Origin: Bacteroidales bacterium
GTDB lineage: Bacteria; Bacteroidota; Bacteroidia; Bacteroidales; P3
Length of the DNA: 64,000 nt
Direction of reading: 5' to 3'
NCBI GenBank assembly: GCA_031263015.1
Contig: JAISGN010000008.1
Span: 186,001-250,000, forward strand
A program made the translations under genes and the position numbers. This document shows positions 45,559-54,259 of this stretch, one piece after another. The notes beneath the pieces are model-generated. The model ran no database searches. It was not told the origin of the DNA and saw only the letters and a list, made by a program, of their open reading frames with translations. Within the stretch, counting starts at the first letter, position 1, and every line of letters starts with the position of its first letter.

Positions 45559-46938
45559 ATGAACGTTACAAAGACATCGCTCGGCAATCTGACGGAAGAA
45601 ATTTGTGTAGAGATAGTTGCTGCCGATTATATCTCAGAAGTAGAAACCGAATTGAAGAAATATCGCAAGGAAGCAAAGATTCCGGGTTTTAGACCAGGGC
45701 AAGTGCCGATGGGTTTAATAAAAAAAATGTATGAAAAGCCGATTAAAGCAAATGCTTTGGATAAAAAAATCAACGAAGGTTTGAATTCATTTATTGATAA
45801 TGAGAAGTTAAAAATATTAGGTGAGCCTTTGCCGATAGAAGGTAAGAACGACGACCAGTCTTTTGAGACAAAAACAGATTTTAAGTTCTATTTTGAGGTC
45901 GGATTGCAGCCTGATATTGAACTGAACCTTGATAAAATCAAACCGAAATACTATGTTATTGAGCCGGATGATGATATGGTTAAACGCTATGTTGATGATA
46001 TTACCCGCAGATTTGGTAAATATGAATCCCCTGAGGCAATCGGCGAAACGGATGTTGCTTTCGGTGAAATGCAAATCTGCGATGAAAACGGCAATATCAA
46101 GGAAGGTGAAGACAAAATCAAGACTTCTTTTGCTGTTGATAAGGTTGCGTTGGCTACTATCAAGAAAAAAATCATCGGCACAAAGATTGGCGAAAGCGTA
46201 ACCTTCAATGTGCATAAGGCTTTCAAGGATGAAGCCGACAGAGCTTCAATGCTGCGTATGGATACGGCGAAAGCAAACGAAATAAACGATGTTGTATTTA
46301 CACCGAACAGCATTTCAAGAGTTACTCCTGCTGAAATGAATGAGGAATTGTTTGAGAAGGCTTTCCCTAAACAAGACATCAAAACCGAAGAAGCCTTTAT
46401 CAATCGTGCCAAAGAAGATTTAACCAAATCCTATTCAAAGGAAGCCGACAGATATTTTGCTAATGAGGTTACCAAAGACCTTATCAAGACAATGAATATT
46501 GATTTGCCCGATGAGTTTTTGAAGAAATGGCTCGTTGCGAACGCAAAAAATGAGGATGAAAAGGCGAATGTGGCTGCCGATTACGAGAAATATAAAGACA
46601 GTATCAAATGGCAGGTTGTTGAAGGCAAGATTCACGAAAAATATAACCTGACTATTGATGCCGAAATGATAAAAGATTATTATAAAACATCGTTGCTGGC
46701 AAATTATTTCCCAGTTCCCGAAACCGAAACCGAGGATGAAAAGAAGGAAAGGGAGGAACAGATGAATAAAATAGCGGATAATCTGCTCAAAAACCAAGAA
46801 CAAACCAAGCAGGTCTATGATTACCTGTACGAAGACAAACTTATAAGCACCTTAAAAGAGAACATAAAATACAAAGAGGAGAAGATAACGTTTGAGAAGT
46901 TTAAAGCAATGGTTTTAAATCAGGAAAAAGAAAAATAA
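45559..46938 (+). CDS. tig: trigger factor
   Basis: 459 residues from the ATG at 45559. The N-terminal ribosome-docking domain carries the signature region KEAKIPGFRPGQVPMGLIKK (GFRxGxxP). The central PPIase-like domain (about 150-250) is divergent, as in other Bacteroidota, and the C-terminal helical chaperone arms follow. It binds nascent chains at the ribosome exit. The TAA stop is the first base of a repeat core, so array 13 begins immediately. Confidence 0.93.
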   Translation: MNVTKTSLGNLTEEICVEIVAADYISEVETELKKYRKEAKIPGFRPGQVPMGLIKKMYEKPIKANALDKKINEGLNSFIDNEKLKILGEPLPIEGKNDDQSFETKTDFKFYFEVGLQPDIELNLDKIKPKYYVIEPDDDMVKRYVDDITRRFGKYESPEAIGETDVAFGEMQICDENGNIKEGEDKIKTSFAVDKVALATIKKKIIGTKIGESVTFNVHKAFKDEADRASMLRMDTAKANEINDVVFTPNSISRVTPAEMNEELFEKAFPKQDIKTEEAFINRAKEDLTKSYSKEADRYFANEVTKDLIKTMNIDLPDEFLKKWLVANAKNEDEKANVAADYEKYKDSIKWQVVEGKIHEKYNLTIDAEMIKDYYKTSLLANYFPVPETETEDEKKEREEQMNKIADNLLKNQEQTKQVYDYLYEDKLISTLKENIKYKEEKITFEKFKAMVLNQEKEK

Positions 46939-46995
46939 AACGCTGTTTGCGAAAAATGAAAGGCTGTTTCATTCGCACGAAACGCTGTTTCAAAA
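46938..46995. repeat. 21-bp lattice repeat array 13 (short, no caps)
   Basis: Cores AAACGCTGTTT, AAAGGCTGTTT and AAACGCTGTTT start at 46938, 46959 and 46980, exactly 21 bp apart and all in the same orientation. The first overlaps the tig stop codon. Confidence 0.88.
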
Positions 46996-47010
46996 AAATA
47001 TTACTTGATA

Positions 47011-47046
47011 AGAAAATCCGTCAATTTGATTTGGCGGACTTTTTCT
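47011..47046. terminator. bidirectional terminator between tig and aroA
   Basis: Stem AAAATCCGTCAA / TTGGCGGACTTTT (one G-T pair) with flanking A and T runs. Confidence 0.75.
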
Positions 47047-47068
47047 TTTGTATCAATAGGTTAGAACC

Positions 47069-48250
47069 TTATAACGCTATTCCGAAATTTGACCAGAATG
47101 CAGGGAAACTTTTATTTACGCAATCGGGATGAGCAATGATAATCTCCGTATGAGCAAAGGCTAACATAGCAAAAGACATCACCACCCTGTGATCATCGGA
47201 ATCAACGACAAGACGAGATAGCGGTGCGGCATAATGAGGATTGGCGAAAATGGTTAGTCCTTCCCCGTCAAAATTATGAGATATGCCTAATTCGGATAAG
47301 CATTTCATTGCAACGGAAAGCCTGTCCGATTCCTTAAAACGAATGTTTGTCAGCCCGACAAAGCGTGTTATGCCTTCAAAACAAACAGCCGCCACAACAA
47401 GAGGAAGAAACAAATCAGGGAAATCGGATACGTCAATTTCAATACTTGCTTTTGAAATAATGGAAGGGTCATACCTCAGCATAACTCCTGCTTCTGTAAA
47501 TTCGGAACAAACTCCGAATGACTCAAAAAGCCGTTCGCAAACGCTGTCTCCTTGCAATGAACTGCGTTTAAGAAGAGGTATGAAAACGCTGCCTTGTTTC
47601 CTGACCGCCATAAGGCAATAGGCAAACGCCGAACAAGACCAGTCCGTTTCGTTATCAAAACACGGATTGGCAATAAGGGCTTCGGTCATATTGATATAAG
47701 GCATTGACGCCTGATTCTCTGATATTGAAAGATTAAAATTATGTATGTGGTCGGCAATAAGAAGCAAGCCGCTAATGATTTGGCTGCTCGGCAGCGGAGG
47801 AAGAGATATGGTCGGACGGGTATTGCGTAAGGATTTCCTGCCCTTTACTAACACCACATACTTATCGCTTCTGTCGTCAATCATTATTGATGCCCCGAGA
47901 TTATTAAGAACATCCACCAGAGGCTTCACTTGTCTGTCCGCCATACGGCTTGCTCCTATGAGCGTCCAACGTCCTTTGGTGATTGCCGCAACGCATAAAA
48001 GAAATCTGAAAGCCGTTCCCGAGTTTTTGCAATCAAATATGCCTATGTCATTTCGGCTGATTGTTTCAAGGCTATCGGCTATGATTTTAGTGTCTTCGCA
48101 ATCCGATAAATTCAAATCAGATAAGGGCTTGCGGAAGTCTGATTTCAGATGATTAATAGCAAGTATGCGATTGCTTATGCTTTTTGAGAACGGAACATTA
48201 AAGCGTAAATCCAGCGGCAAATCGGATATGCTAAAAATAAATTCATACAT
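47069..48250 (-). CDS. aroA: 3-phosphoshikimate 1-carboxyvinyltransferase (EPSP synthase)
   Basis: 393 residues, slightly short for the family (about 425). It joins shikimate 3-phosphate and phosphoenolpyruvate in chorismate synthesis. Conserved blocks: PFSKSISNRILA, CKNSGTAFRFLLCVAA, a basic RMADRQVKPL, DFPDLFLPLVVAA, NIRFKESDRL and DDHRVVMSFAML. The start follows the activator gene stop with no gap, so translation is probably coupled; the pairing with a regulator is unusual. Confidence 0.93.
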   Translation of the reverse strand: MYEFIFSISDLPLDLRFNVPFSKSISNRILAINHLKSDFRKPLSDLNLSDCEDTKIIADSLETISRNDIGIFDCKNSGTAFRFLLCVAAITKGRWTLIGASRMADRQVKPLVDVLNNLGASIMIDDRSDKYVVLVKGRKSLRNTRPTISLPPLPSSQIISGLLLIADHIHNFNLSISENQASMPYINMTEALIANPCFDNETDWSCSAFAYCLMAVRKQGSVFIPLLKRSSLQGDSVCERLFESFGVCSEFTEAGVMLRYDPSIISKASIEIDVSDFPDLFLPLVVAAVCFEGITRFVGLTNIRFKESDRLSVAMKCLSELGISHNFDGEGLTIFANPHYAAPLSRLVVDSDDHRVVMSFAMLAFAHTEIIIAHPDCVNKSFPAFWSNFGIAL

Positions 48251-49423
48251 CTATTTATCCAGATTATATTCCTTTAATTTACGATAAAGAGTGCGTTCGC
48301 TGATACCAAGCCTGTCGGCAGCCTCCTTGCGATTGCCTTCGCTGATGTCAAGAGCCTTGATGATGGCTTTTCGTTCCATATCGGCAATATTAAGGTTGTC
48401 GGCGTCAGATTCAAATTCCGCATTATTGATATGAGCATCCGTATGATTGTAATGTGCTTTGCCGTCAGGCAAAAGAAGTTGCGGAGCAGCGGAAGCACTT
48501 ATCAGATTTTTTATTATTCCTTTTATCTGCTCAACTTCTTGTGCTATTTTGGTTATCTGGCGTTTGTTGTCAATGATTGTAAGCAATATCTCATCCTTCT
48601 GCTCATCGGTGAAATCCTCATTAACCATCAGCGAAATGTTATCAACCATCGGAATGTAGGATTGCAGAGTTGCGAGGTCTATTGTGCGGTTTGCCTCAAT
48701 TATTGACATCTGTTCGGTAACGTTTTTCAACTGCCGTATGTTTCCTTGCCACGAATAATTTATCAAATACTCCTTTGCTTGCGGCGTAAGGCTCAAAGGC
48801 GGCATCCGATACTTCTCTGCCTGATCTACGGCAAAGCGCCGAAAAAGTAAAAAGACGTCTTCTTTCCGCTCTCTCAAAGGAGGAACGTGCAGATATATCT
48901 GATTAAGGCGATAATACAAGTCTTCACGAAACTTATTCTTTCGTATGGCTTCAAGGAGATTAACATTGGTTGCGGAGATAACACGTACATCCACCTTCAA
49001 AGGCTTCGATGACCCAACCGGAATAAACTCTCCCTGTTCCAAAACCCTTAATAATTTTGCCTGCATCGCAAGCGGCAACTCCCCTACCTCATCTAAAAAT
49101 ATCGTTCCCTTGTCTGCTTCGGCAAAATAGCCCTTTCGGTCTCGGTCTGCATTGGTAAAAGAGCCTTTTATATGACCGAACAATTCGCTTTCAATCGTTC
49201 CTTCGGGTATTGCCCCACAATTGACGGCTATATACTTATTATGCTTACGCGGACTGCACTGATGAATAATTTTAGAGAAGACTTCCTTGCCCACACCGCT
49301 CTCTCCGGTAACCAGAACGTTCATATCGGTAACGGAAACCTGCACCGCAATCTCTAAAATCTTGTTAAGAGCGGGATTATTGCCGATTATGCCGAATTTT
49401 GTTTTCAAAGACTGAATGTCCAT
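48251..49423 (-). CDS. sigma-54-type AAA+ transcriptional activator
   Basis: 390 residues from the ATG at 49423 (the upstream open frame is repeat array). There is no receiver domain. The AAA+ domain (about 10-240) has Walker A TGESGVGKEVF, a loop GSFTNA where GAFTGA is the norm, Walker B GTIFLDEVGELP, and the arginine finger region FREDLYYRLNQIYLHVPPLRERKEDV. A Fis-type helix-turn-helix closes the protein (RKEAADRLGISERTLYRKL). It should activate RNA polymerase with sigma-54 by ATP-driven remodelling. Lack of a sensor domain suggests control by level or by partner proteins. Promoter at 49448. Confidence 0.88.
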   Translation of the reverse strand: MDIQSLKTKFGIIGNNPALNKILEIAVQVSVTDMNVLVTGESGVGKEVFSKIIHQCSPRKHNKYIAVNCGAIPEGTIESELFGHIKGSFTNADRDRKGYFAEADKGTIFLDEVGELPLAMQAKLLRVLEQGEFIPVGSSKPLKVDVRVISATNVNLLEAIRKNKFREDLYYRLNQIYLHVPPLRERKEDVFLLFRRFAVDQAEKYRMPPLSLTPQAKEYLINYSWQGNIRQLKNVTEQMSIIEANRTIDLATLQSYIPMVDNISLMVNEDFTDEQKDEILLTIIDNKRQITKIAQEVEQIKGIIKNLISASAAPQLLLPDGKAHYNHTDAHINNAEFESDADNLNIADMERKAIIKALDISEGNRKEAADRLGISERTLYRKLKEYNLDK

Positions 49424-49447
49424 AGCCGTTTGATTTATTTTGATGTG

Positions 49448-49455
49448 CAAAAATA
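49448..49455 (-). promoter_or_regulatory. -7 promoter box TATTTTTG of the activator-aroA operon
   Basis: Minus-strand TAnnTTTG followed by CACATC, 25 bp before the activator start. Confidence 0.6.
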
Positions 49456-49483
49456 CAAAAAATAACAGCATTCCCGTCTCACA

Positions 49484-49631
49484 AAACAGCCTTTGTGCGT
49501 GTCGCACTGACATTCTTTTCTTTTAAAACAGCGTTTGGTTAAAATAAAACAGCCTTTTAGTAAAATGAAACAGCCTTTCGTTCGAATGAAACAGGCTTTC
49601 ATAAAAACATTGTGTCGGTGCGACACGCACG
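49484..49631. repeat. 21-bp lattice repeat array 14, capped at both ends
   Basis: Cores start at 49484, 49526, 49547, 49568 and 49589. The left cap GTGCGTGTCGCACTGAC (49495) and the right cap TGTCGGTGCGACACGCAC (ending 49630) are inverted copies bounding a unit of about 135 bp. It is a clean example of the complete element, between divergent promoters. Confidence 0.93.
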
Positions 49632-49655
49632 AAAGAGCGTTCATTATTTTTTTTC

Positions 49656-49663
49656 TAATTTTG
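49656..49663 (+). promoter_or_regulatory. -7 promoter box TAATTTTG of fabD
   Basis: TAnnTTTG followed by CATC, 25 bp before fabD. Confidence 0.6.
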
Positions 49664-49688
49664 CATCTCATAAAACAATACACAAAAG

Positions 49689-50576
49689 ATGAAAAAAGCA
49701 TATTTATTTCCCGGACAGGGGGCTCAATTCGTTGGAATGGGCAAAGAATTATACGAAAACTCGGCAACGGGCAAGGCTTTGTTTGAAAAGGCTAACGACA
49801 TACTTGGTTTCAGAATCACAGACCTTATGTTTGCCGGAACGGATGAGGATTTGAAACAGACGAAAGTTACTCAGCCTGCGATTTTTCTTCATTCGGTGAT
49901 TCTGGCAGATGCTTTGGGCGGTAGTTTTACGCCTGATATGGTCGCCGGACACTCACTTGGTGAATTTTCTGCTTTGGTTGCTGCCCGTGCAATGAGCTTT
50001 GAAGACGGATTAAAGTTGGTTGCAGCCCGCGCAATGGCTATGCAGAAGGCTTGTGAGGAGAATCCATCAACGATGGCGGCTATTCTGGGCTTGGATGATG
50101 AGGTTATAGAAAAAATATGCGGCGAAATAACTGACGAGATTGTGGTTTGTGCAAATTATAACTCGCCCGGACAACTTGTAATCTCAGGTTCAATGAAAGG
50201 AATTGAGATTGCATGCGAGCGATTGAAGGCAGCAGGAGCAAAACGTGCCTTACCGCTAAAAGTAGGCGGGGCTTTCCACTCGCCTCTTATGGAATCGGCA
50301 CGTCTTTCGTTGGCAGAAGCAATAGAAAAGACTGCTTTCAACGAACCAATCTGCCCTGTGTATCAAAATTTCACTGCAAAGCCGGTAACAAATCCTGATA
50401 CCATTAAATCAAACCTTGTTAATCAACTTACAAGTCCTGTTCTCTGGACACAGATATCAAGGAATATGATAGCCGATGGAGCAAAGACATTCATAGAAGT
50501 TGGTCCCGGAAACGTTTTGCAGGGTTTGGTGAAAAAATTATGCCCTGATGGAGAATTTATATCGGCATCTATATAA
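49689..50576 (+). CDS. fabD: malonyl CoA-acyl carrier protein transacylase
   Basis: 295 residues, usual length. It moves malonyl from CoA to ACP for fatty acid synthesis. Motifs: FPGQGAQFVGMGKELYE at the N-terminus, the nucleophile serine in GHSLGEFSALVAA, the arginine region GLKLVAARAMAMQKAC, and the histidine in VGGAFHSPLM. Followed at once by udp, DUF4296: one (+) transcription unit from the promoter at 49656. Confidence 0.95.
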   Translation: MKKAYLFPGQGAQFVGMGKELYENSATGKALFEKANDILGFRITDLMFAGTDEDLKQTKVTQPAIFLHSVILADALGGSFTPDMVAGHSLGEFSALVAARAMSFEDGLKLVAARAMAMQKACEENPSTMAAILGLDDEVIEKICGEITDEIVVCANYNSPGQLVISGSMKGIEIACERLKAAGAKRALPLKVGGAFHSPLMESARLSLAEAIEKTAFNEPICPVYQNFTAKPVTNPDTIKSNLVNQLTSPVLWTQISRNMIADGAKTFIEVGPGNVLQGLVKKLCPDGEFISASI

Positions 50577-50577
50577 T

Positions 50578-51444
50578 ATGAACAGCATTTCGGCAGCATC
50601 GGAGTTGGTTTTAGCACCCGATAACAGCCTTTATCATCTGCGATTGCACAATAACGAACTTGCCAACAATGTTATCCTTGTCGGCGAACCAAGCCGTGTG
50701 AAAACCATATCAGATAAATTTGATACTCTAACGCTGATTAGAGAAAACAGAGGCTTGATTACTCATTGCGGAACCTACAAAGGCAAACCCGTATCAGTGG
50801 TTGCAACCGGTATGGGCATAGGAAATATTGATATTGTGCTGACCGAACTGGATGCTGCCGCAAATATAAATCTTAAAACAAGGGAAATCAATCCCGAAAT
50901 TCAAGCCTTAAACCTTGTACGCATAGGAACATGCGGCTCAATGCAAGCAGAAATAGCCTGTAATCAGTATGTGGCATCGCAATATGTGATAGGAATTGAC
51001 GGAGGCTTTAATTTCTATGGATGTAAGGGCGTTTCGGATGAGGTCTTATCAAACAATTTTATTGATTTTATGAGATGGGACGAGCGTTTTGCGAAGCCTT
51101 ACGGCGTTGAAGCCTCATCTTCATTGCTTGAAAGCATTGCTTACGATATGCACAAAGGGATTACAATCACCGCACCGGGCTTTTACGCAGCACAAGGTCG
51201 CAGATTGCGGCTGCCGTTGTTTGATTCATCCATCAACGACCGCCTTCCGCTGTTTTCTTATAAGGGAATACCGATTGTCAATTACGAGATGGAGGCATCC
51301 TTAACTTATGCCCTCGGCAAGGCTCTTGGTCATAGCGTATTAACTGTTTGCAATGTTGTTGCCAATCGTGCAAGCGGCGAATTTGTTGATGATTACGCTC
51401 AATCAATGAATGGTCTTATTGAAATGGTACTTGAAAGGATTTAA
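50578..51444 (+). CDS. udp: nucleoside phosphorylase (uridine phosphorylase type)
   Basis: 288 residues from the ATG at 50578, directly after the fabD stop. It splits uridine with phosphate into uracil and ribose 1-phosphate. Family blocks are NVILVGEPSRVKTISDKFD, ATGMGIGNIDIVLTEL, RIGTCGSMQAEI (phosphate binding), APGFYAAQGRRLRL and PIVNYEMEASLTYALGKALGH, the last carrying the ribose-binding ExE-like Met-Glu pair. Assignment to uridine rather than purine substrate is from overall resemblance. Confidence 0.87.
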   Translation: MNSISAASELVLAPDNSLYHLRLHNNELANNVILVGEPSRVKTISDKFDTLTLIRENRGLITHCGTYKGKPVSVVATGMGIGNIDIVLTELDAAANINLKTREINPEIQALNLVRIGTCGSMQAEIACNQYVASQYVIGIDGGFNFYGCKGVSDEVLSNNFIDFMRWDERFAKPYGVEASSSLLESIAYDMHKGITITAPGFYAAQGRRLRLPLFDSSINDRLPLFSYKGIPIVNYEMEASLTYALGKALGHSVLTVCNVVANRASGEFVDDYAQSMNGLIEMVLERI

Positions 51445-51765
51445 ATGAAAAGGGCGTTTATAATAATATTACTTGGTTTTATGGTGGTGTCTTGTGCAAA
51501 GAATGCCGCCGAAGCCGATTTGCCGATAAAACAAGAAACAATGGCTCACATAATATTTGATATGCAGAAAGCCAAAGCCATAGTTGCCGTTGTTAAAGAC
51601 ACGCTTGCTTCCGACCAAACAAGGTTGCAGGATTTCCGAAAGGGGATTCTGCAAAAATATAACGTCAATCAAGCCGATTTTGATAAGACTTGGGATTATT
51701 ACCTCAATCATTCATCCGCAATGGACAGCCTTTTGCTAAAATTATCCTTGATTTCGGAAAAATAA
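51445..51765 (+). CDS. DUF4296 family lipoprotein
   Basis: 106 residues with lipobox FMVVSCAKNA. The DUF4296 domain (about 25-100) has IKQETMAHIIFDMQKAKA and YNVNQADFDKTWDYYLNHS. It starts right behind the udp stop codon and is the last gene of the fabD unit. The function of the family is unknown. Confidence 0.82.
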   Translation: MKRAFIIILLGFMVVSCAKNAAEADLPIKQETMAHIIFDMQKAKAIVAVVKDTLASDQTRLQDFRKGILQKYNVNQADFDKTWDYYLNHSSAMDSLLLKLSLISEK

Positions 51766-51831
51766 AATCAAGTAACATTTTTTTAATATCAGCATTTAAT
51801 TTATCAAGACCTGCTTTTATTTGTCTTTTAT

Positions 51832-51839
51832 TACTTTTG
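51832..51839 (+). promoter_or_regulatory. -7 promoter box TACTTTTG
   Basis: TAnnTTTG followed by CGG, 24 bp before the EFR1 gene. Confidence 0.6.
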
Positions 51840-51862
51840 CGGAAAATTAAATAAGACATTAT

Positions 51863-52642
51863 ATGGTTTTTTTCTTTTCAGCAACGGGCAATTCAAAGTA
51901 TGTGGCTCGGCAAATAGCCGATAATCATAACCAGACAATGATTGACATCGGCAAAATGAGCAAAGAGGGCAATTATACCTTTGAACTCAGCGACCAGGAG
52001 ATGATTGGGTTCGTTTTTCCCGTATATTTCGGCGGTATTCCGACCATTGTGCGCGATTTTATCTCCAAACTGCAACTCAAAAACTACAATCAGAATTATG
52101 TTTTCGCTGTTTGCACCTGCGGAGCCATTGCCGCAAACACATTAAACGCCACAAGACGTCTGCTCAAACGCCATAAGATAAAAATGAATGTTGGTTTCGC
52201 CGTAAGGATGGTTGATAACTATGTATTAATGTGGAACTTGCTGCCGCCAAAAGAGCAATGGGCAAAAATAAATCGGGCTGCAGAGGCGGAGATTCATAAC
52301 ATCAATGGCTTGATACGCTTTAAGACAAACGGGATATCAAAGAAGTATGCCACAATAGCCCCTGTTATTGCATCGGCTTCTATGTATGATTTGTTTTATA
52401 CCTCAAAACGCAGCACCAAACCTTTCTATGCCACCGACAAATGCGTGAATTGCGGGCTTTGTGCAAAGATTTGTCCCGTTAATAGCATAGAAATGATTGA
52501 CGAAAAGCCGCAATGGGTTACCAAAAAGTGCTGTCAATGCCTTGCATGCCTGCATCGTTGCCCGCAAAGAGCCATTGAATACGGCAAAAAGACCTTAAAA
52601 CGCGACCGATACGTCAATCAAAATATTTCTTTGGAGAATTAA
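51863..52642 (+). CDS. EFR1-type flavodoxin/ferredoxin fusion
   Basis: 259 residues. The N-terminal flavodoxin-like domain (about 1-160) begins MVFFFSATGNSKYVARQIA, the FMN phosphate loop. Two 4Fe-4S motifs close the protein: CVNCGLCAKICPVNSIEM and CCQCLACLHRCPQRAIEY (residues about 194-240). EFR1 proteins are thought to carry electrons between flavin and iron-sulfur partners in anaerobes; the partner here is unknown. Single gene. Confidence 0.88.
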   Translation: MVFFFSATGNSKYVARQIADNHNQTMIDIGKMSKEGNYTFELSDQEMIGFVFPVYFGGIPTIVRDFISKLQLKNYNQNYVFAVCTCGAIAANTLNATRRLLKRHKIKMNVGFAVRMVDNYVLMWNLLPPKEQWAKINRAAEAEIHNINGLIRFKTNGISKKYATIAPVIASASMYDLFYTSKRSTKPFYATDKCVNCGLCAKICPVNSIEMIDEKPQWVTKKCCQCLACLHRCPQRAIEYGKKTLKRDRYVNQNISLEN

Positions 52643-52660
52643 ATTCGGCGAAGGGCTGCT

Positions 52661-52921
52661 TTATCTGTATAAAACGTACATAAAGGCAATAAAAGCAGCA
52701 AGAAGAATCAATATAATGCCCTTAAAAGAATTGTGAAACCTCCTTTTAGCGTAATAACGTAAGAGAAGAATCGGCGGAATGAAAGAAAAAATGAATGCCT
52801 TGTCTGATATCAGCGGCTCTTTATCAAGCAGCATTAACGTCAAATAAACAACCGCCGCACCGATAAGTGTTAGAACTAATCCGAGTGCGGCTCCTGCAAA
52901 AATATTATCCTTTTTAAACAT
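52661..52921 (-). CDS. small two-to-three-pass membrane protein
   Basis: 86 residues from the ATG at 52921. Hydrophobic stretches at about 9-30, 42-56 and 66-83 (AGAALGLVLTLIGAAVVYL and GIILILLAAFIAFMYVLY) suggest two or three membrane helices. Not recognised. It starts 17 bp after the surE stop and is probably co-transcribed with it. Confidence 0.6.
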   Translation of the reverse strand: MFKKDNIFAGAALGLVLTLIGAAVVYLTLMLLDKEPLISDKAFIFSFIPPILLLRYYAKRRFHNSFKGIILILLAAFIAFMYVLYR

Positions 52922-52938
52922 AATCAATTGAAGTTCGG

Positions 52939-53703
52939 CTATATTTTATCAAACCTTTCGGCGTATGATTCCAAGACTTTGTACGCCGTAAAATCCACCT
53001 GCATAGGCGTAATGGCTACATAATCATCCCGAATTGCCCTATAATCCGCTCTATCCGAAGTATCCCTCAAATTATACACCCCATTAAGCCAGAAAACCTC
53101 ACCTTCATCACCATCTTGCTTGCTAACAAACTCCTCATTCCAATAAGCATCAGCCTGATGGCAAACCTTAACACCTTTAATCTCTGCTATCGGGAAATTT
53201 ACATTAAGACATACGCCTTTATCAAGTCCTTTTGTCAGCACATTTTGAGCAATATCGTAAATGTAATCATCAACAAAATCCAGGCAAACGTCCTTTGAGT
53301 GGCTGAACATAGAGAATCCTATTGACGAAATGCCTTCCGCACATCCTTCAAAGACTGCTGCCATAGTTCCGGAGTAGATTGTGTTGATTGAGGCGTTGCA
53401 TCCGTGATTTATTCCTGCCACAACAAGGTCGGGTTTTGAGGGAAGAATTTTGTTTAATGCCAGTTTAACGCAATCAACGGGCGTTCCATCAACCGAAAAG
53501 CATTCAAAGGGCATATCTTTTTCGGCTTTAAAGCTGATGGGACGAGTAACGGTTATGCTGTGGCTTTGTCCGCTCATCTCGCTTTGAGGTGCGACAACAA
53601 TAACTCGCCCTAAGCGGCTCATAACCTCTGCTAATTTTGCAATACCTCTTGAAAAAAAGCCGTCATCATTAGTGATTAATATCAGTTTTTGAGAATTTGT
53701 CAT
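52939..53703 (-). CDS. surE: 5'/3'-nucleotidase SurE
   Basis: 254 residues from the ATG at 53703. An open frame extends 42 codons further but runs through 21-bp repeats and the promoter, so it is not used. The metal-binding start LILITNDDGFFSRGI (Asp-Asp) is canonical, followed by APQSEMSGQSHSITV and VVAGINHGCNASINTIYSGTMAA. SurE dephosphorylates nucleoside monophosphates in the cytoplasm. Confidence 0.93.
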   Translation of the reverse strand: MTNSQKLILITNDDGFFSRGIAKLAEVMSRLGRVIVVAPQSEMSGQSHSITVTRPISFKAEKDMPFECFSVDGTPVDCVKLALNKILPSKPDLVVAGINHGCNASINTIYSGTMAAVFEGCAEGISSIGFSMFSHSKDVCLDFVDDYIYDIAQNVLTKGLDKGVCLNVNFPIAEIKGVKVCHQADAYWNEEFVSKQDGDEGEVFWLNGVYNLRDTSDRADYRAIRDDYVAITPMQVDFTAYKVLESYAERFDKI

Positions 53704-53711
53704 TAGTGTAT

Positions 53712-53837
53712 TTGATTTTAAGTTGTGCAAAGTTAAGAAAATTAGTTTTAACCTTGATTTTATCGCAATATTCCTTGATTTTATTGAAATATTGCTTGAT
53801 TTTATCGCGATGTTGCTTGATTTCGGCAACGCGAAAC
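53712..53837. repeat. second 21-bp-period repeat family, locus 1
   Basis: Units beginning TTGATTTTATCGCAATATTCC start at 53754, 53775, 53796 and 53817, exactly 21 bp apart. An earlier TTGATTTTAAG at 53712 is in phase (42 bp). The sequence is unrelated to the core of the other arrays. The last unit overlaps the 3' end of the VanZ gene (stop at 53802-53804). Confidence 0.88.
53728..53735 (-). promoter_or_regulatory. -7 promoter box TAACTTTG of surE
   Basis: Minus-strand TAnnTTTG followed by CAC, 25 bp before surE. Confidence 0.55.
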
Positions 53838-54200
53838 AAGCATATATATTCCCAAAGCAATGATTATGCCTATTGCATCAGCCAAAAAATCAAACATACT
53901 GAAATCTCGCTGTATGTATCGGAAGAAAGCGGCTTGCAAACACTCGGTAAGAAATCCGTAAAGCAAAGATATAGCAGCCGCAAACGCCATTATACGGGAA
54001 CAAGAGGCTGTTTTATAATGAAGAACCTTGATTAGCAGAAAAGCAAAAGTGCCAAAAAGCACCGTATGCACTATTTTATCAAAATGAGGAATGTCTATAA
54101 TGAAATCCTGTGTCTTTAGCAAATCACTTTTGGGCATAAGCACAGCCACAAGAATGATGACACTCCACAGAGACAAAGCAATGTTGTAAAATTTCTTCAT
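53802..54200 (-). CDS. VanZ-family membrane protein
   Basis: 132 residues with about four membrane segments. VanZ-like hallmarks are DKIVHTVLFGTFAFLL and LTECLQAAFFRYIQRDFSMFDFLADAIGIIIALGIYM. The family includes teicoplanin-resistance VanZ, but most members have no known role. The C-terminal residues (NQATSR) are encoded by a 21-bp repeat unit, so the 3' end has been shaped by the repeats. Confidence 0.85.
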   Translation of the reverse strand: MKKFYNIALSLWSVIILVAVLMPKSDLLKTQDFIIDIPHFDKIVHTVLFGTFAFLLIKVLHYKTASCSRIMAFAAAISLLYGFLTECLQAAFFRYIQRDFSMFDFLADAIGIIIALGIYMLVSRCRNQATSR

Positions 54201-54216
54201 CTTACAGATACAAAAA

Positions 54217-54245
54217 ATGCCCTATAAAAAATAGAGCATTCTTTG
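54217..54245. terminator. terminator between gcvH and vanZ-like gene
   Basis: ATGCCCTAT / ATAGAGCAT stem with a 5-nt A loop (one mismatch). On the minus strand it is followed by a T-run, fitting gcvH. Confidence 0.7.
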
Positions 54246-54259
54246 CGTTTGTTTGTTGC

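Noticed and set aside
52939-53829. Longer N-terminus for SurE
   Set aside because: The upstream extension is translated 21-bp repeat and overlaps the promoter. SurE proteins start a few residues before the NDD motif.
54003-54013. Lattice core inside the VanZ-like gene (AGAGGCTGTTT)
   Set aside because: A single core with no partner 21 bp away or spacer match; chance is likely. The same holds for AAAGGCTGTTT at about 42466 within the DUF4292 gene.
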